This document shows, piece after piece, positions 35,850 to 45,735 of a DNA stretch of 64,000 nt; position 1 is the first letter of the stretch, and every line of letters begins with the position of its first letter. The notes below the pieces were generated by a model that saw only the letters and a program-made list of their open reading frames with translations, searched no databases and had not been told where the DNA came from. The position numbers were made by a program, and so were the translations under genes. This DNA is from Bacillus mycoides (GTDB lineage: Bacteria > Bacillota > Bacilli > Bacillales > Bacillaceae_G), in contig NZ_LXLV01000070.1 in assembly GCF_001757995.1 (NCBI RefSeq), forward strand, positions 186,001 to 250,000, written 5' to 3'.

Positions 35850-37286
35850 TTATTTCGCTATTAATTTCAATGCGGTTTGTAATTGTAGATCATTTTCTCC
35901 AGAACGGATTTTTTCAATGATTTTAGTTTGAATCGCTTCAGCTGTCTTTTTATCAAGTTGTCCTGTCGCTTCCATCTCATTCGCATTTTGGAATGCTTTC
36001 AGTGCTGATTCTGTCTCTTTACTAAAGTATCCATCTTCACGGCCTGGTACATATCCTAAGCTCTTAAGCATTTCTTGCGCGTGTTTTACTTGTACATCAT
36101 TTGAATTGTATGAAAGTGTCTTTTCAATTTGAATTGGTGTCGCATGATAATAATCTGGTTGCTTCACTTCTACAGTTGGCGCGATTCCTTTTTTATGAAT
36201 CCAATTGCCATCTGGTGTTAACCATTTAAACATTGTTAATTTAATGTTGCTGCCATCTTTAAATGGAACAGCTTGTTGGACAGTACCTTTACCAAACGTT
36301 TTTTCACCAATTAAATCGTATCCTTCTCCCTCTTTCAGCGCGCCCGCTAAAATCTCTGAAGCAGAAGCACTTCCATTATCAATTAATACTGAAATTGGAT
36401 ATGACTTTCTTTCTTTCAGTTCCGTAGAGAATTTCTTCTTCTCACCATTTCGCTGTTCTACTTGTAGCATTGGCTTTTTATCTGTCATGATGTCTCCTAG
36501 TATATCTTCTACACTATTTAAATAACCACCAGGATTACCACGTACGTCAATAACTAAGCCTTTTATGTTTTTCTTCTCTAACTCTTTTAACTGATCCTTA
36601 AATTCTTTCGCAGTATTTTCAGCAAAAGAAGTAATTTGCATATAACCGATATCTTTTCCGCTCTCTTGCTTTACGGAACTAAATACAGTGAAGATTGGAA
36701 TCTTTTCACGCTTAATTTTAAATACAATCGGATCAGCTACTCCTGCGCGCTTAATTTCAATTGCAACAGTCGTTCCTTTTTTACCACGAATTTTCAATAC
36801 TGCTTCTTCACGGGATAAATCTTTCACACTATTTCCATCTACAGATAAAATTTGGTCATTTGGTTTAATTCCTATCTTTTCTGCTGGTGAACCTTTAATT
36901 GGCGATACGATAATAAGCTTACCGTCCGTTTTGTTCACTTCAGCTCCAATCCCTTCAAGTTCAGGATCTAGTGATTGACTAAACTGTTTTGCCGTTTCTT
37001 TATCCATATACGTGGAATAAGGGTCCTTCAGCGTAGACAACATGCCTTGTATTGCACCTTCGACTAACTTGTCGTCTTTCACGTCTTCCACATAACGTGA
37101 ATCAATTAGTGCATACGCCTCATTAATTTTTGCCAAATTCCCTTGCGCTGTGCCAGCATTACCATTCGATACTGTTTGCGTTACATACGCTGGGTTTATC
37201 CCAAACCAGTACATACCACCAAACATCCCGCCAGCACCAATTAAAAATGCAACAACCATTCCAATAATTGCAACTCTACGTTTCAA
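35850..37286 (-). CDS. ctpB: Carboxy-terminal processing protease CtpB (S41)
   Basis: CtpB is a membrane-tethered serine protease; in B. subtilis it helps trigger sigma-K processing in the mother cell. The 478-residue protein has an N-terminal membrane anchor, a PDZ domain (GSPAEKIGIKPNDQILSVDG, near 135), an S41 core with catalytic serine in DNGSASASEI and lysine in GEKTFGKGTVQ, and a C-terminal peptidoglycan-binding domain (VKHAQEMLKSLGYV). I take the TTG at 37286, nine bases after AAAGGGG, because the longer frame includes the upstream hairpin. Confidence 0.92.
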   Translation of the reverse strand: MKRRVAIIGMVVAFLIGAGGMFGGMYWFGINPAYVTQTVSNGNAGTAQGNLAKINEAYALIDSRYVEDVKDDKLVEGAIQGMLSTLKDPYSTYMDKETAKQFSQSLDPELEGIGAEVNKTDGKLIIVSPIKGSPAEKIGIKPNDQILSVDGNSVKDLSREEAVLKIRGKKGTTVAIEIKRAGVADPIVFKIKREKIPIFTVFSSVKQESGKDIGYMQITSFAENTAKEFKDQLKELEKKNIKGLVIDVRGNPGGYLNSVEDILGDIMTDKKPMLQVEQRNGEKKKFSTELKERKSYPISVLIDNGSASASEILAGALKEGEGYDLIGEKTFGKGTVQQAVPFKDGSNIKLTMFKWLTPDGNWIHKKGIAPTVEVKQPDYYHATPIQIEKTLSYNSNDVQVKHAQEMLKSLGYVPGREDGYFSKETESALKAFQNANEMEATGQLDKKTAEAIQTKIIEKIRSGENDLQLQTALKLIAK

Positions 37287-37328
37287 TGCGGAATTCCCCT
37301 TTCCAGAACACACAGGTGGTGTAGCAAA

Positions 37329-37352
37329 AGGCATCACACGATGTGTGATGCC
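37329..37352 (-). terminator. Terminator of ftsEX
   Basis: AAGGCATCACAC pairs with GTGTGATGCCTT; TTTTGC follows on the minus strand. It separates ftsX from ctpB. Confidence 0.75.
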
Positions 37353-37404
37353 TTTACCTATTTCTACTATATGATAAGCTTGTACGAATTATGTTTGCAA
37401 CTTT

Positions 37405-38298
37405 TTATACTTTTAAGAAGCGACGAATTGACATTACACTTCCCCACATACCGATTAATGCACCGATTAACACTAATAAACCAGCTAATTGGAATACGAA
37501 TGGGTTGTATGGTAGAAGCTCGAAAATTGTTCCGCCAAGTTTTTCATTAAACACACCTTGCAATGAATTATATATAACTAAAATTAGGCCAATTGGAATA
37601 ATTGATCCTAATACTCCTAGGAATAATCCCTCTAACAAGAACGGCCAACGAATAAACCAGTTTGTTGCACCAACAAGTTTCATAATTTCAATCTCAGTAC
37701 TACGAGCATAAATTGTAATTTTAATTGTGTTAGAGATTAAGAACATCGCTGTGAATAGAAGACCAGCAATTAACGCAATCCCGATGTTACGACCAGTTTT
37801 TACAGTATCAAATAATTTTTCAACTTGACCTTTACCGTATTGAACATTACTTACAAACTGCATTTTCTCAATCTTTTTCGCAATTGTTGCCGTATCTGTT
37901 GGTTCTTTCGCCTTTACAACAAATACATCTTTCAGTGGGTTATCTTGCTCAAATAACTCGAACGTTTTTCCACTATCGCCTAAGCTTTTAATTAAACGTT
38001 TCAACTCTTCTTCTTTAGAAGAATATTTAATAGAATCTACTTTCGCAATTTTACTCATATCTTCTTCTAATTTCTTTTGATCAGCTTCTTTTGCTGCTGG
38101 ATCAATATGCACACGAATTTCTACATCTTGCTCTACTTTCGTCGCAAAATGGTTCATATTCATAATCGCTGCCAAAAAGACACCTACAAGTAATAATGTA
38201 ACTGTTACTGCACTTACAGAAGCAAACGTCATCCATCCGTTACGGGATAGATTTTTTACACCTTCTCGCAAATGTCGACTAAGGGTTTTAGCCTTCAT
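37405..38298 (-). CDS. ftsX: FtsX, membrane subunit of the FtsEX complex
   Basis: FtsX transmits ATP-driven shape changes of FtsE to peptidoglycan hydrolases outside the cell; in B. subtilis the target is CwlO, and a CwlO-like protein is encoded at 49.1 kb here. The 297-residue protein has one N-terminal helix (residues 22-44), an extracellular domain (45-165) and three C-terminal helices of the FtsX type. The ATG at 38298 has GGGAGG upstream and lies inside the end of ftsE, an 11-base overlap. Confidence 0.95.
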   Translation of the reverse strand: MKAKTLSRHLREGVKNLSRNGWMTFASVSAVTVTLLLVGVFLAAIMNMNHFATKVEQDVEIRVHIDPAAKEADQKKLEEDMSKIAKVDSIKYSSKEEELKRLIKSLGDSGKTFELFEQDNPLKDVFVVKAKEPTDTATIAKKIEKMQFVSNVQYGKGQVEKLFDTVKTGRNIGIALIAGLLFTAMFLISNTIKITIYARSTEIEIMKLVGATNWFIRWPFLLEGLFLGVLGSIIPIGLILVIYNSLQGVFNEKLGGTIFELLPYNPFVFQLAGLLVLIGALIGMWGSVMSIRRFLKV

Positions 38299-38974
38299 AT
38301 CCGTATCCTCCCTCAATCTCGTCTCGAACAATTTTTCCGCCTTCAATTGCAATTACACGATGACGAATTGTATTTACGATATCTGCGTTATGTGTCGCCA
38401 TAACAATCGTTGTACCACGCTCATTAATACGTTTAAAAATATTCATAATATCAAGCGCTGTTTCAATATCTAAGTTACCTGTTGGCTCATCAGCAATTAC
38501 AACCTTTGGTCTATTTACAATCGCTCTTGCAATCGCCACACGTTGTTGCTCTCCGCCTGAAAGTTCGCTTGGAAGTGCATCTGCACGATCATCTAGACCT
38601 ACAAGACCTAACACTTCTGTAACACGTTCACGAATCGCATCTGGTTCTTCTTCAATTACTTCTAAAGCAAACGCAACATTCTCATATACCGTTAATTTAG
38701 GTAGTAATTTAAAATCTTGGAAAATTACGCCTAATTGACGACGAAAATATGGAACATCTCTTTCTGCTAATGTTTCAATTACAAGTCCATTTACATTAAT
38801 TGATCCTGTAGATGGCTTCTCTTCACGATACATCATTTTAATAAATGTAGATTTTCCGGCTCCACTCGGTCCAACTACGTATACGAATTCACCTTGTTTA
38901 ATGTTAACTGTGAGACCAGCAATGGCTTTCATACCATTTGGGTACTCCTTATAAACATTCGTCATTTTTATCAT
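38288..38974 (-). CDS. ftsE: FtsE, ATPase subunit of the FtsEX complex
   Basis: The 228-residue ABC ATPase has Walker A GPSGAGKSTFIKMMY near residue 36, signature LSGGEQQRVAIARAIV near 138 and Walker B VVIADEPTGNLD. Its size and the downstream ftsX overlap identify FtsE. A WalR-like direct repeat lies about 215 bases upstream. No strong promoter is seen next to the gene, and the 317-base upstream gap to cccB probably contains it. Confidence 0.96.
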   Translation of the reverse strand: MIKMTNVYKEYPNGMKAIAGLTVNIKQGEFVYVVGPSGAGKSTFIKMMYREEKPSTGSINVNGLVIETLAERDVPYFRRQLGVIFQDFKLLPKLTVYENVAFALEVIEEEPDAIRERVTEVLGLVGLDDRADALPSELSGGEQQRVAIARAIVNRPKVVIADEPTGNLDIETALDIMNIFKRINERGTTIVMATHNADIVNTIRHRVIAIEGGKIVRDEIEGGYGYEG

Positions 38975-39188
38975 TATTTATCACCCAATGCTTAATGATT
39001 TTTTTCGAAATACTTTTCTGTACATTTGAAAATAAAAGAAAAACCCTTATTTTCGCTCGACCATTCTTGTTGAAGGTAGCTTCCATACATGCTTTTTATT
39101 AGCAACGCTACTCTATGTAATATATTTCATCAAAATTCTACAAACCCCATTGTAACATCAATCGGTTTCCAGTTCGGATACAATTTTG

Positions 39189-39205
39189 TTACAGTTATGT
39201 TACAT
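39189..39205 (-). promoter_or_regulatory. WalR-like box upstream of ftsEX
   Basis: On the minus strand TGTAAC-ATAAC-TGTAAC fits the WalR direct repeat TGTWAH-N5-TGTWAH exactly and points toward ftsE. A -10 candidate TACAAT lies 33 bases downstream (39150-39155), which would put the box just upstream of the -35 region, the position of an activator. Apart from this I see nothing assigned in the 38975-39291 gap. Confidence 0.55.
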
Positions 39206-39291
39206 CCAAAAAGGTAAACGAGCTGACACATTTCTTAACCTAAATCATTTTTAGGTAAGATCATATAATCAACTCGTCTATTTCACCTTTT

Positions 39292-39615
39292 TTATTTATG
39301 TTCAGCTAACCATTCAGATACTTTTTTTGCGTCCTCACCTTGAATAAGTCCAGGTGACATTGAGCCGCGACCTTTTTTAATAATTTCTTCGATATCTGCA
39401 GCGTCATACTTACCGCCTACTTTTCTTAAATCAGGTCCAGTTGCTCCTGATAAATCCTTCGCGTGACAACCTGCACAACTTTTTTGGAAAATTTGTTCTG
39501 CACTATCTGTGCTTGCAGATTGTTTCGAAGTTTTACTCTCTTCTTTATTCCCACATGCTCCTAAAGCAAAAACGACTGATGTCCCTAACGCAATAGCCAA
39601 CAATTTCTTTTTCAC
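39292..39615 (-). CDS. cccB: Cytochrome c551 (lipoprotein)
   Basis: The 107-residue protein has a lipoprotein signal peptide with lipobox cysteine (ALGACGN, Cys21) and one heme c motif CAGCH near residue 51, with a later methionine (SMSPGL) as likely axial ligand. It is CccB-like, a membrane-attached electron carrier of the respiratory chain that passes electrons toward cytochrome c oxidase. AGCGATAG sits before the ATG. The position beside ftsEX matches B. subtilis. Confidence 0.92.
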   Translation of the reverse strand: MKKKLLAIALGTSVVFALGACGNKEESKTSKQSASTDSAEQIFQKSCAGCHAKDLSGATGPDLRKVGGKYDAADIEEIIKKGRGSMSPGLIQGEDAKKVSEWLAEHK

Positions 39616-39951
39616 TTCTATCGCTCCCCATTGTTGATATTCTTTTCATTCATAACTAGACCATAGTTTTCATAACACATTCAATATTCATTATAAGCAT
39701 TATCTTTATATAGAAAAACTAAGGTATATTTCATATTTTTTACAACTATAGTGAGAAGCCTAATAAAATAAGCTTTCATAAATTGTTTCAATTCTGTGAA
39801 CACCTTAAAAAGTTCTATAAAGAGCCTTTTTCTCCAAACCAAAACTGAGAATCCCTATATAAAGCCCTACTCTATTACCGCTCTGTTTTACTATTCTCTA
39901 CTTTTTACAAAACAATATACGGCATTGTATTCTACATATAATCTCATCAAA
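39616..39951. other. Intergenic region between cccB and the prfB terminator
   Basis: Very A/T-rich sequence of about 335 bases, including the promoter region of cccB. A 68-codon open frame on the plus strand (39796-40002) starts with GTG and lacks a ribosome site, and its composition looks like chance. I see no RNA gene or repeat. Confidence 0.5.
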
Positions 39952-39980
39952 AAGAGAAGTTGTCGCCTTCAACTTCTCTT
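39952..39980 (-). terminator. Terminator of prfB
   Basis: AAGAGAAGTTG pairs with CAACTTCTCTT; on the minus strand TTTTTG follows. It lies about 93 bases after the prfB stop. Confidence 0.75.
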
Positions 39981-40043
39981 CCTCTTTATTTCATCAATAT
40001 AAATAAGATAAGCCTCTTTATATCCTCTTGGACCTCAACATGT

Positions 40044-40066
40044 GCCAACAATTCTGTTGGCTTTTT
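40044..40066 (+). terminator. Plus-strand hairpin with T run just after prfB
   Basis: GCCAACA pairs with TGTTGGC and TTTTTCTC follows on the plus strand only. No plus-strand gene ends here, so it would stop transcription running against prfB, or end an unrecognised short transcript. Confidence 0.5.
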
Positions 40067-40072
40067 CTCTTA

Positions 40073-41171
40073 TTAAATACGAGAACGTAAATACGCATCA
40101 ATAAACGGATTAATTTCCCCATCCATAACTGCTTGTACGTTACCAACTTCTGTATTTGTACGATGGTCTTTCACAAGAGAGTACGGGTGGAATACGTAAG
40201 AACGGATTTGGCTGCCCCATCCAATTTCTTTTTGCTCTCCGCGGATCTCATCTAATTGTGCTTGTTGTTCTTCTAATTTCTTTTGATATAATTTCGCTTT
40301 CAGCATTTTCATCGCATGTTCACGGTTTTTAATTTGAGAACGCTCTGACTGACATGTTACAACCGTGTTTGTTGGTAGATGCGTTATACGAACTGCTGAA
40401 TCTGTCGTATTAACGTGCTGTCCGCCTGCACCACTTGCACGATACGTATCTATTTTCAAATCTTCTGTACGCACTTCAATTTCAACTTCATCATTGAATT
40501 CAGGTACAACTTCACAAGATACGAACGATGTATGACGACGACCTGAAGAATCGAACGGTGAAATACGTACAAGACGATGTACACCTTTCTCCGCTTTCAA
40601 GTAACCGTAAGCGTTATGACCTTTAATTAATAATGTAACACTCTTAATACCAGCTTCATCGCCCGGTAAGTAGTCAACTGTTTCTACTTTAAATCCACGT
40701 TTTTCAGCCCAGCGTGTGTACATACGTAATAACATAGAACCCCAGTCTTGTGACTCTGTTCCACCTGCACCTGGGTGTAATTCTAAAATAGCGTTATTTT
40801 TATCATAAGGATCGCTTAATAGTAACTGAAGCTCGTACTCATTCATTTCTTGAATTAAAGTTTTCACTTCAGATTCTAATTCCTCATGTAAATCTTCATC
40901 ATACTCTTCTTTAAGTAGTTCATGCGTCATTTCTAAGTTTTCGAACGTCTCATCTAAATGACGGAACCTTCCAACCATATCTTTCAGCGCATTCGCTTCA
41001 TTAATTACAGTTTGTGCGCCTTGTTGGTCATCCCAAAATCCTGCGCCCATCATCTTTTCTTCTAATTCTGCAATTTGTTTTTCCTTAGTAGGAAGGTCAA
41101 AGAGACCCCCTAAAAGCCGCTAATCTCTTAGCCATTTTTTCTAATTCTTGCCTAATTTCTACTAATTCCAT
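40073..41171 (-). CDS. prfB: Peptide chain release factor 2, made by programmed +1 frameshift
   Basis: RF2 releases peptides at UGA and UAA. The first 24 codons (41171-41100) end in TCTCTT followed by TGAC, with AGGGGG just upstream: the conserved CUU-UGA-C slippery stop with internal Shine-Dalgarno-like sequence. Skipping base 41099 continues the frame at 41098 to the stop at 40073, for 365 residues. The stop-recognition motif SPF ([10 protein letters not shown]) and the catalytic GGQ (SGAGGQHVN) are present. Low RF2 allows the shift, so the gene regulates itself. It follows secA, as in other Bacillus. Confidence 0.97.
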
Positions 41172-41219
41172 TTCCTTCACCTCTATGTAATTGCTGTTAC
41201 TTTCATATGAAAACAAGGG

Positions 41220-41250
41220 AAACTCTCTCCGCTTATTACGGAGAGAGTTT
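41220..41250. terminator. Hairpin between secA and prfB
   Basis: AAACTCTCTCCG and CGGAGAGAGTTT pair over 12 bp around a seven-base loop. There is no clear T run on either side. It lies next to bcr1 copy C and may be an RNA-stabilising or weak terminator structure. Confidence 0.5.
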
Positions 41251-41256
41251 AATCCT

Positions 41257-41406
41257 TTTATCCCGCTATTCGCTGGCAGCAAAACTCCCATCTCAAAATT
41301 CGGCGAATGCGAGGTGGGAATCGCGCTGCCGGTAAATGCCCATTTTGTGAGAGCTAATAATCAGTGGGGAATAGGAAAAACCCCACTGATTAAAGTTTCA
41401 CTTTAT
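41257..41406 (+). repeat. bcr1-type repeat, copy C (full length)
   Basis: A 150-bp copy from TTTATCCCGCTATTCG to GTTTCACTTTAT, bounded by TTTAT. The right end abuts the secA stop codon and shares its last base. It is more diverged than copies A and B (GCAGCAAAACTCCCATC in place of GCAGTAAGACTCCCACC). Confidence 0.85.
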
Positions 41407-43913
41407 CATTTTCCAATGCCACAGCAGTTTTTATATTTCTTGCCACTACCGCATTTACATAAATCGTTACGGCCCATTTGGTCACCTTTTACAACCGGCT
41501 GTTTCTTCGCCTCTTCGCCATCGCTAGATGGATGAACAGCTTCACCTTGAACAACTTCTTGGCGCTCTAGATTTTGCTCAATTTCAGCTTTCATGATGTA
41601 ACGAGAGATTTCCTCTTCAATAGAAGCAATCATCGACTCGAACATTGCGAACCCTTCCATTTGGTATTCACGAAGTGGATCGATTTGTCCGTAAGCACGT
41701 AAATGAATACCTTCACGAAGGTGATCCATTGCATCGATATGATCTGTCCATTTCGTATCTACAACACGGAATACAACCACCTTTTCGAATTCACGCGTCT
41801 GCTCTTCAGGTAGAAGTTTTTCTCTTTCGTTATAACGTTCTAATAATTTCGCGATAATTGATTCGCTCATTTCTTCTGGAGCAAGGCGACGTAACTCTTC
41901 TTCTTTTACATCTCCTTCTTCAAGAAGGTTTGTATTTAAGTAATCGACAAGACCTTTAATGTTCCAATCTTCCTCGATTTCTTCTTGCGTATGAAGTGCA
42001 ACAGCACGTTCTATCGTAGATTTCATCATACCTTCAATAATGCTGCGTAAGTTCTCAGAATCCATTACTTCTTGACGCTGTTTATAAATTACTTCACGTT
42101 GTTGACGAAGTACATCGTCGTATTGCAATAGCTGTTTACGTGCATCATAGTTATTTCCTTCTACACGTTTTTGTGCAGATTCTACAGCACGAGAAACCAT
42201 TTTACTTTCGATTGGCTGTGAATCATCCATGCCAAGACGATCCATCATCGCTTTCATATTATCAGAACCGAAGCGGCGCATTAGTTCATCTTCCATTGAT
42301 AAGTAGAACTGTGTTACACCAGGATCCCCTTGACGACCAGCACGACCACGTAACTGATTATCAATACGACGGCTTTCATGACGCTCTGTACCGATAACTG
42401 CTAGACCAACGTTTTTAATATCGTCTCCAAGCTTAATATCCGTACCACGACCAGCCATATTCGTCGCAATCGTTACAGCACCTTTCATACCAGCTTCTGC
42501 AATGATATCTGCTTCACGCGCATGGTTTTTCGCGTTTAAAATGTTATGGCGTACACCTTTACGTGTTAACATTTTTGAAATAAGCTCTGACGTTTCAATT
42601 GCAACTGTACCAACAAGAATAGGTTGCCCTTGTTTATGACGATTTACAATATCCTCAACAACTGCATTGAATTTGCCTTCCATTGATTTGAAGATTAAAT
42701 CAGCACGGTCATCACGAATAATATCTTTATTCGTTGGAATTACGATAACATTCATATTGTAAATACTACGGAATTCTTCTTCTTCCGTTTTCGCTGTACC
42801 AGTCATACCAGATAATTTTTCGTACATACGGAAGTAGTTCTGGAACGTAATTGTTGCAAGCGTCATACTTTCATTTTGAATTTCTACGCCTTCTTTTGCT
42901 TCAATAGCTTGGTGTAAACCTTCACTATAACGACGACCTTTCATAAGACGGCCAGTGAATTGGTCTACGATTACGATTTCGCCTTCTTGTACAACATAAT
43001 CTGTATCAAGGTGCATAACAACGTGTGCACGAAGCCCCTGATTAATATGGTGAAGAAGTGCGACATGTTTTAAATCGAATAAGTTGTCAATATGGAAAGC
43101 TTTCTCAGCTTTCGTAATACCATCTTCTGTTAACATTACATTTTTCGTTTTCACATCAAATGAATACTCTTTTTCATTTTCTAATGTACGAACGAATGCA
43201 TTTGCAAACATGTATAGCTCTGTTGATTTTTGAGCTTGTCCAGAAATAATAAGCGGCGTACGTGCTTCATCGACTAAAATAGAATCGACTTCATCGATAA
43301 TAGCAAAATTAAGTGGACGCTGAACGCACTGCTCTCTATATAACACCATGTTGTCACGTAAGTAATCGAACCCAAGCTCGTTATTTGTGCTATACGTAAT
43401 ATCAGCAGCATAAGCAGCTTGTTTCTCTTCACGTGACATACTATTTAAGTTAATTCCTACTGTTAAGCCAAGGAACTCATGAAGTTGTCCCATTTCACTT
43501 GCATCACGTTGTGCTAAGTATTCATTGACTGTAACAACGTGAACGCCTTTTCCTGTTAAAGCATTTAAATATACAGGTAAAGTAGACGTTAACGTTTTAC
43601 CTTCACCCGTTTTCATCTCAGAGATATTCCCTTCATGCAAGGCAATACCACCCATTAACTGCACACCATATGGACGCATTCCAAGAACACGAGTTGCGGC
43701 TTCACGAACAACTGCAAAAGCTTCAGGAAGTAGATCGTCTACTGTCTCACCTTTTGTTAAACGCTCTTTAAATTCAAGCGTCTTTCCTTTTAATTGCTCA
43801 TCAGTTAGTGGCTTAATAGATGATTCTAATGCATCAATTTGCTCAACTGTCTTCTGCATACGTTTAATTTGGCGTTGGTTAACATCGAACACCTTTTTTA
43901 AAATACCGATCAT
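41406..43913 (-). CDS. secA: Preprotein translocase ATPase SecA
   Basis: SecA drives proteins through the SecYEG channel. The 835-residue protein has the first ATPase domain with Walker [11 protein letters not shown] near 101 and [15 protein letters not shown] near 207, the second with [12 protein letters not shown] near 490, and a C-terminal zinc finger [13 protein letters not shown] that binds SecB-like partners or lipids. Length fits SecA1. The usual hpf-secA-prfB order is kept, except that a WYL/VOC gene pair lies between hpf and secA. Confidence 0.97.
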   Translation of the reverse strand: MIGILKKVFDVNQRQIKRMQKTVEQIDALESSIKPLTDEQLKGKTLEFKERLTKGETVDDLLPEAFAVVREAATRVLGMRPYGVQLMGGIALHEGNISEMKTGEGKTLTSTLPVYLNALTGKGVHVVTVNEYLAQRDASEMGQLHEFLGLTVGINLNSMSREEKQAAYAADITYSTNNELGFDYLRDNMVLYREQCVQRPLNFAIIDEVDSILVDEARTPLIISGQAQKSTELYMFANAFVRTLENEKEYSFDVKTKNVMLTEDGITKAEKAFHIDNLFDLKHVALLHHINQGLRAHVVMHLDTDYVVQEGEIVIVDQFTGRLMKGRRYSEGLHQAIEAKEGVEIQNESMTLATITFQNYFRMYEKLSGMTGTAKTEEEEFRSIYNMNVIVIPTNKDIIRDDRADLIFKSMEGKFNAVVEDIVNRHKQGQPILVGTVAIETSELISKMLTRKGVRHNILNAKNHAREADIIAEAGMKGAVTIATNMAGRGTDIKLGDDIKNVGLAVIGTERHESRRIDNQLRGRAGRQGDPGVTQFYLSMEDELMRRFGSDNMKAMMDRLGMDDSQPIESKMVSRAVESAQKRVEGNNYDARKQLLQYDDVLRQQREVIYKQRQEVMDSENLRSIIEGMMKSTIERAVALHTQEEIEEDWNIKGLVDYLNTNLLEEGDVKEEELRRLAPEEMSESIIAKLLERYNEREKLLPEEQTREFEKVVVFRVVDTKWTDHIDAMDHLREGIHLRAYGQIDPLREYQMEGFAMFESMIASIEEEISRYIMKAEIEQNLERQEVVQGEAVHPSSDGEEAKKQPVVKGDQMGRNDLCKCGSGKKYKNCCGIGK

Positions 43914-44166
43914 AGGGAATACGCTCCTCTTTTTATTAAAATAAAACTTCCGATTGCTTTTTTCTTTTTCTCTTTACAATCAGTCGTTATAAAAATCAAA
44001 TATATGTTATGCCAATTTTTCTCCTAATTAAAAAAACTAAAATGTATAAACCTAATGATAATTGTAACACTTGTCTTATAACTATGACAACAATCGTCCA
44101 AATGTCTGGCCCTATATTCAGAAAAAGTTTGTATTTCATTTGTTCCAACAAACTAATCTCTCTTCG

Positions 44167-45105
44167 TTACAAATTTTGTATTAAATCTAAGTAGTATTCT
44201 TTTAAGTTCTCTTTTAAAGAAGATGGCTCAATTATTTTTATAGTTTTACCAAAACTAGCTAGATACGAGATGATAAAGTCAATTTCAGCAGGCTCATAAG
44301 TTCCTATTAAATATGTCCCTTCATGTTCCTCCCGTAATTTCATCGAAGGATATTGTTGTTGCTTAAATATCTCTATCCCCCTCGCAGTAATTGAGCATTT
44401 AAATTGAATAGCTTGTTCAGTTGCTTTCCAAAGACTATGTGCGTTATGTATATTTATATTTTCCAAATCCAGACTATCCTGAGCATCTACTATTTCTGAC
44501 GACCTAATACGATCACAGCGAAACACTCGATAAGCAGATTTATCTAAATCGTAAGCCTGACAATACCAATAACCTTTCATTGCATAAATCGAAATCGGCT
44601 GAATACGGCGCATTGTCGTTTGTTTCGGCGTTACATAGTTTATAGTTAAAGCCCTATTTTGAACAGCAGCTAACAAAATCTCTTCTAGATAACCACATTC
44701 ATGTGCTTGTTCCAAATGAAAAAAGGAGACTCTTTTTTGCAAGTTTTCAATTTGCTCACGCTGCTTTGACGAAACACTATCTAAAAATTTCTTATTAATG
44801 GAACGAAACGAGACTTGAAAGGGAATACTTACAAAACTACTTAGTGCTTGCATTGCAAAATAAAGCGCAAAAACTTCATGATTTGTAAATGAAATCAGTG
44901 GTAATGTCATCGTTTTTATTAAACGATACCCTCCATACCGACCATACTCTGCAAAAAGAGGTACACCCATTTCCTCTAAAGATGCAATATCACGTAAAGC
45001 TGTCCTTTTTGAAATTTGAAATTCATCCATTAAATCTTTCAATGTGAATGTTTGTTTTTGATTAATAAAGCGTAGCATCTTATTTAAACGTTCAACTTTT
45101 TTCAT
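44167..45105 (-). CDS. WYL-domain transcriptional regulator (YafY type)
   Basis: The 312-residue protein has an N-terminal winged helix (FTLKDLMDEFQISKRTALRD, residues 19-38) and a WYL domain with the defining motif GYWYCQAYDLD near residue 180, followed by a WCX-like C-terminal extension. WYL proteins sense small ligands or nucleic acids. It is divergent from the VOC gene, and a palindrome lies in the 82-base gap between them. The 250 bases between it and secA hold the secA promoter region. Confidence 0.88.
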   Translation of the reverse strand: MKKVERLNKMLRFINQKQTFTLKDLMDEFQISKRTALRDIASLEEMGVPLFAEYGRYGGYRLIKTMTLPLISFTNHEVFALYFAMQALSSFVSIPFQVSFRSINKKFLDSVSSKQREQIENLQKRVSFFHLEQAHECGYLEEILLAAVQNRALTINYVTPKQTTMRRIQPISIYAMKGYWYCQAYDLDKSAYRVFRCDRIRSSEIVDAQDSLDLENINIHNAHSLWKATEQAIQFKCSITARGIEIFKQQQYPSMKLREEHEGTYLIGTYEPAEIDFIISYLASFGKTIKIIEPSSLKENLKEYYLDLIQNL

Positions 45106-45119
45106 AAACTCTCCCTATA

Positions 45120-45138
45120 GGTGCCAATGTGTGGCACC
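45120..45138. promoter_or_regulatory. Palindrome between the WYL and VOC genes
   Basis: GGTGCCA-ATGTG-TGGCACC is a perfect inverted repeat with 7-bp arms, centred 24 bases from the WYL gene and 59 from the VOC gene. A TATAGT -10-like box for the VOC gene lies 9 bases downstream. It is the natural operator for the WYL regulator. Confidence 0.6.
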
Positions 45139-45187
45139 TTATACTTGTATAGTAATAAGTGTAAACATATATGAAGGAGGCAATACA

Positions 45188-45631
45188 ATGAACTTTGAAG
45201 TAATCACTTTTTTATCATTAAATGGGCAAGGTGCTAAAGCAATTGCATTTTACGAACAGTATTTAGGTGCTAAAGTTTTATTTAAAAAGAATTATAAAGA
45301 AATGAAAGAAATAGATCCGAATTTCACGTATAAAGAAAGCCAAGAACATTATATTACCCATTCCGTTTTACAAATTGGTACTAATAAAATTATGATTGCA
45401 GAACAGGCAGTGGATTCCACACGCCCTTGGCAATTAAGTAATAGCTCATCATTATGCATTCAATCTAAAGATTTCCAAACGATTGAATCACTCTATCATA
45501 AGCTAATTGAACATGATGAGGTTTATATTTTAACGCCTTTTGAAAAAAACTCCTTCAGCCCGGGTTATGCCATTGTGCGAGATCCTTTTGGAATAGTAAT
45601 ACAATTAACCGTGACAAAACATGACTTCTAA
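45188..45631 (+). CDS. VOC-superfamily protein (PhnB/glyoxalase-like)
   Basis: The 147-residue protein has the paired beta-alpha-beta-beta-beta units of the vicinal oxygen chelate fold (ITFLSLNGQGAKAIAFYEQY, and RDPFGIVIQLTV near the end), of the PhnB-like branch. Enzymes of this branch are metal-dependent or serve as binding proteins; the ligand residues cannot be assigned with confidence, so no reaction is proposed. The ATG at 45188 follows AAGGAGG; the open frame begins 57 bases earlier without a site. Control by the divergent WYL regulator is inferred. Confidence 0.8.
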   Translation: MNFEVITFLSLNGQGAKAIAFYEQYLGAKVLFKKNYKEMKEIDPNFTYKESQEHYITHSVLQIGTNKIMIAEQAVDSTRPWQLSNSSSLCIQSKDFQTIESLYHKLIEHDEVYILTPFEKNSFSPGYAIVRDPFGIVIQLTVTKHDF

Positions 45632-45700
45632 ATTCCATTACGAATTAGCCATTAAAATTCATATCAATATTACAAGATAAGGAAGTAAAAAACATATAAA

Positions 45701-45729
45701 AAAAGCGTAGCCATTTTGGCTACGCTTTT
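45701..45729 (-). terminator. Bidirectional terminator between the VOC gene and hpf
   Basis: AAAAGCGTAGCC and GGCTACGCTTTT form a 12-bp stem with a five-base loop, flanked by A and T runs, serving the convergent genes on both sides. Confidence 0.88.
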
Positions 45730-45735
45730 GAATGA

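Noticed and set aside
39796-40002. 68-codon plus-strand open frame between cccB and prfB
   Set aside because: No ribosome site, GTG start, A/T-driven composition.
45132-45150. TGGCAC followed by TTG, examined as a sigma-54 promoter
   Set aside because: The distance to the TTG is seven rather than five bases and the GC dinucleotide at -12 is missing.
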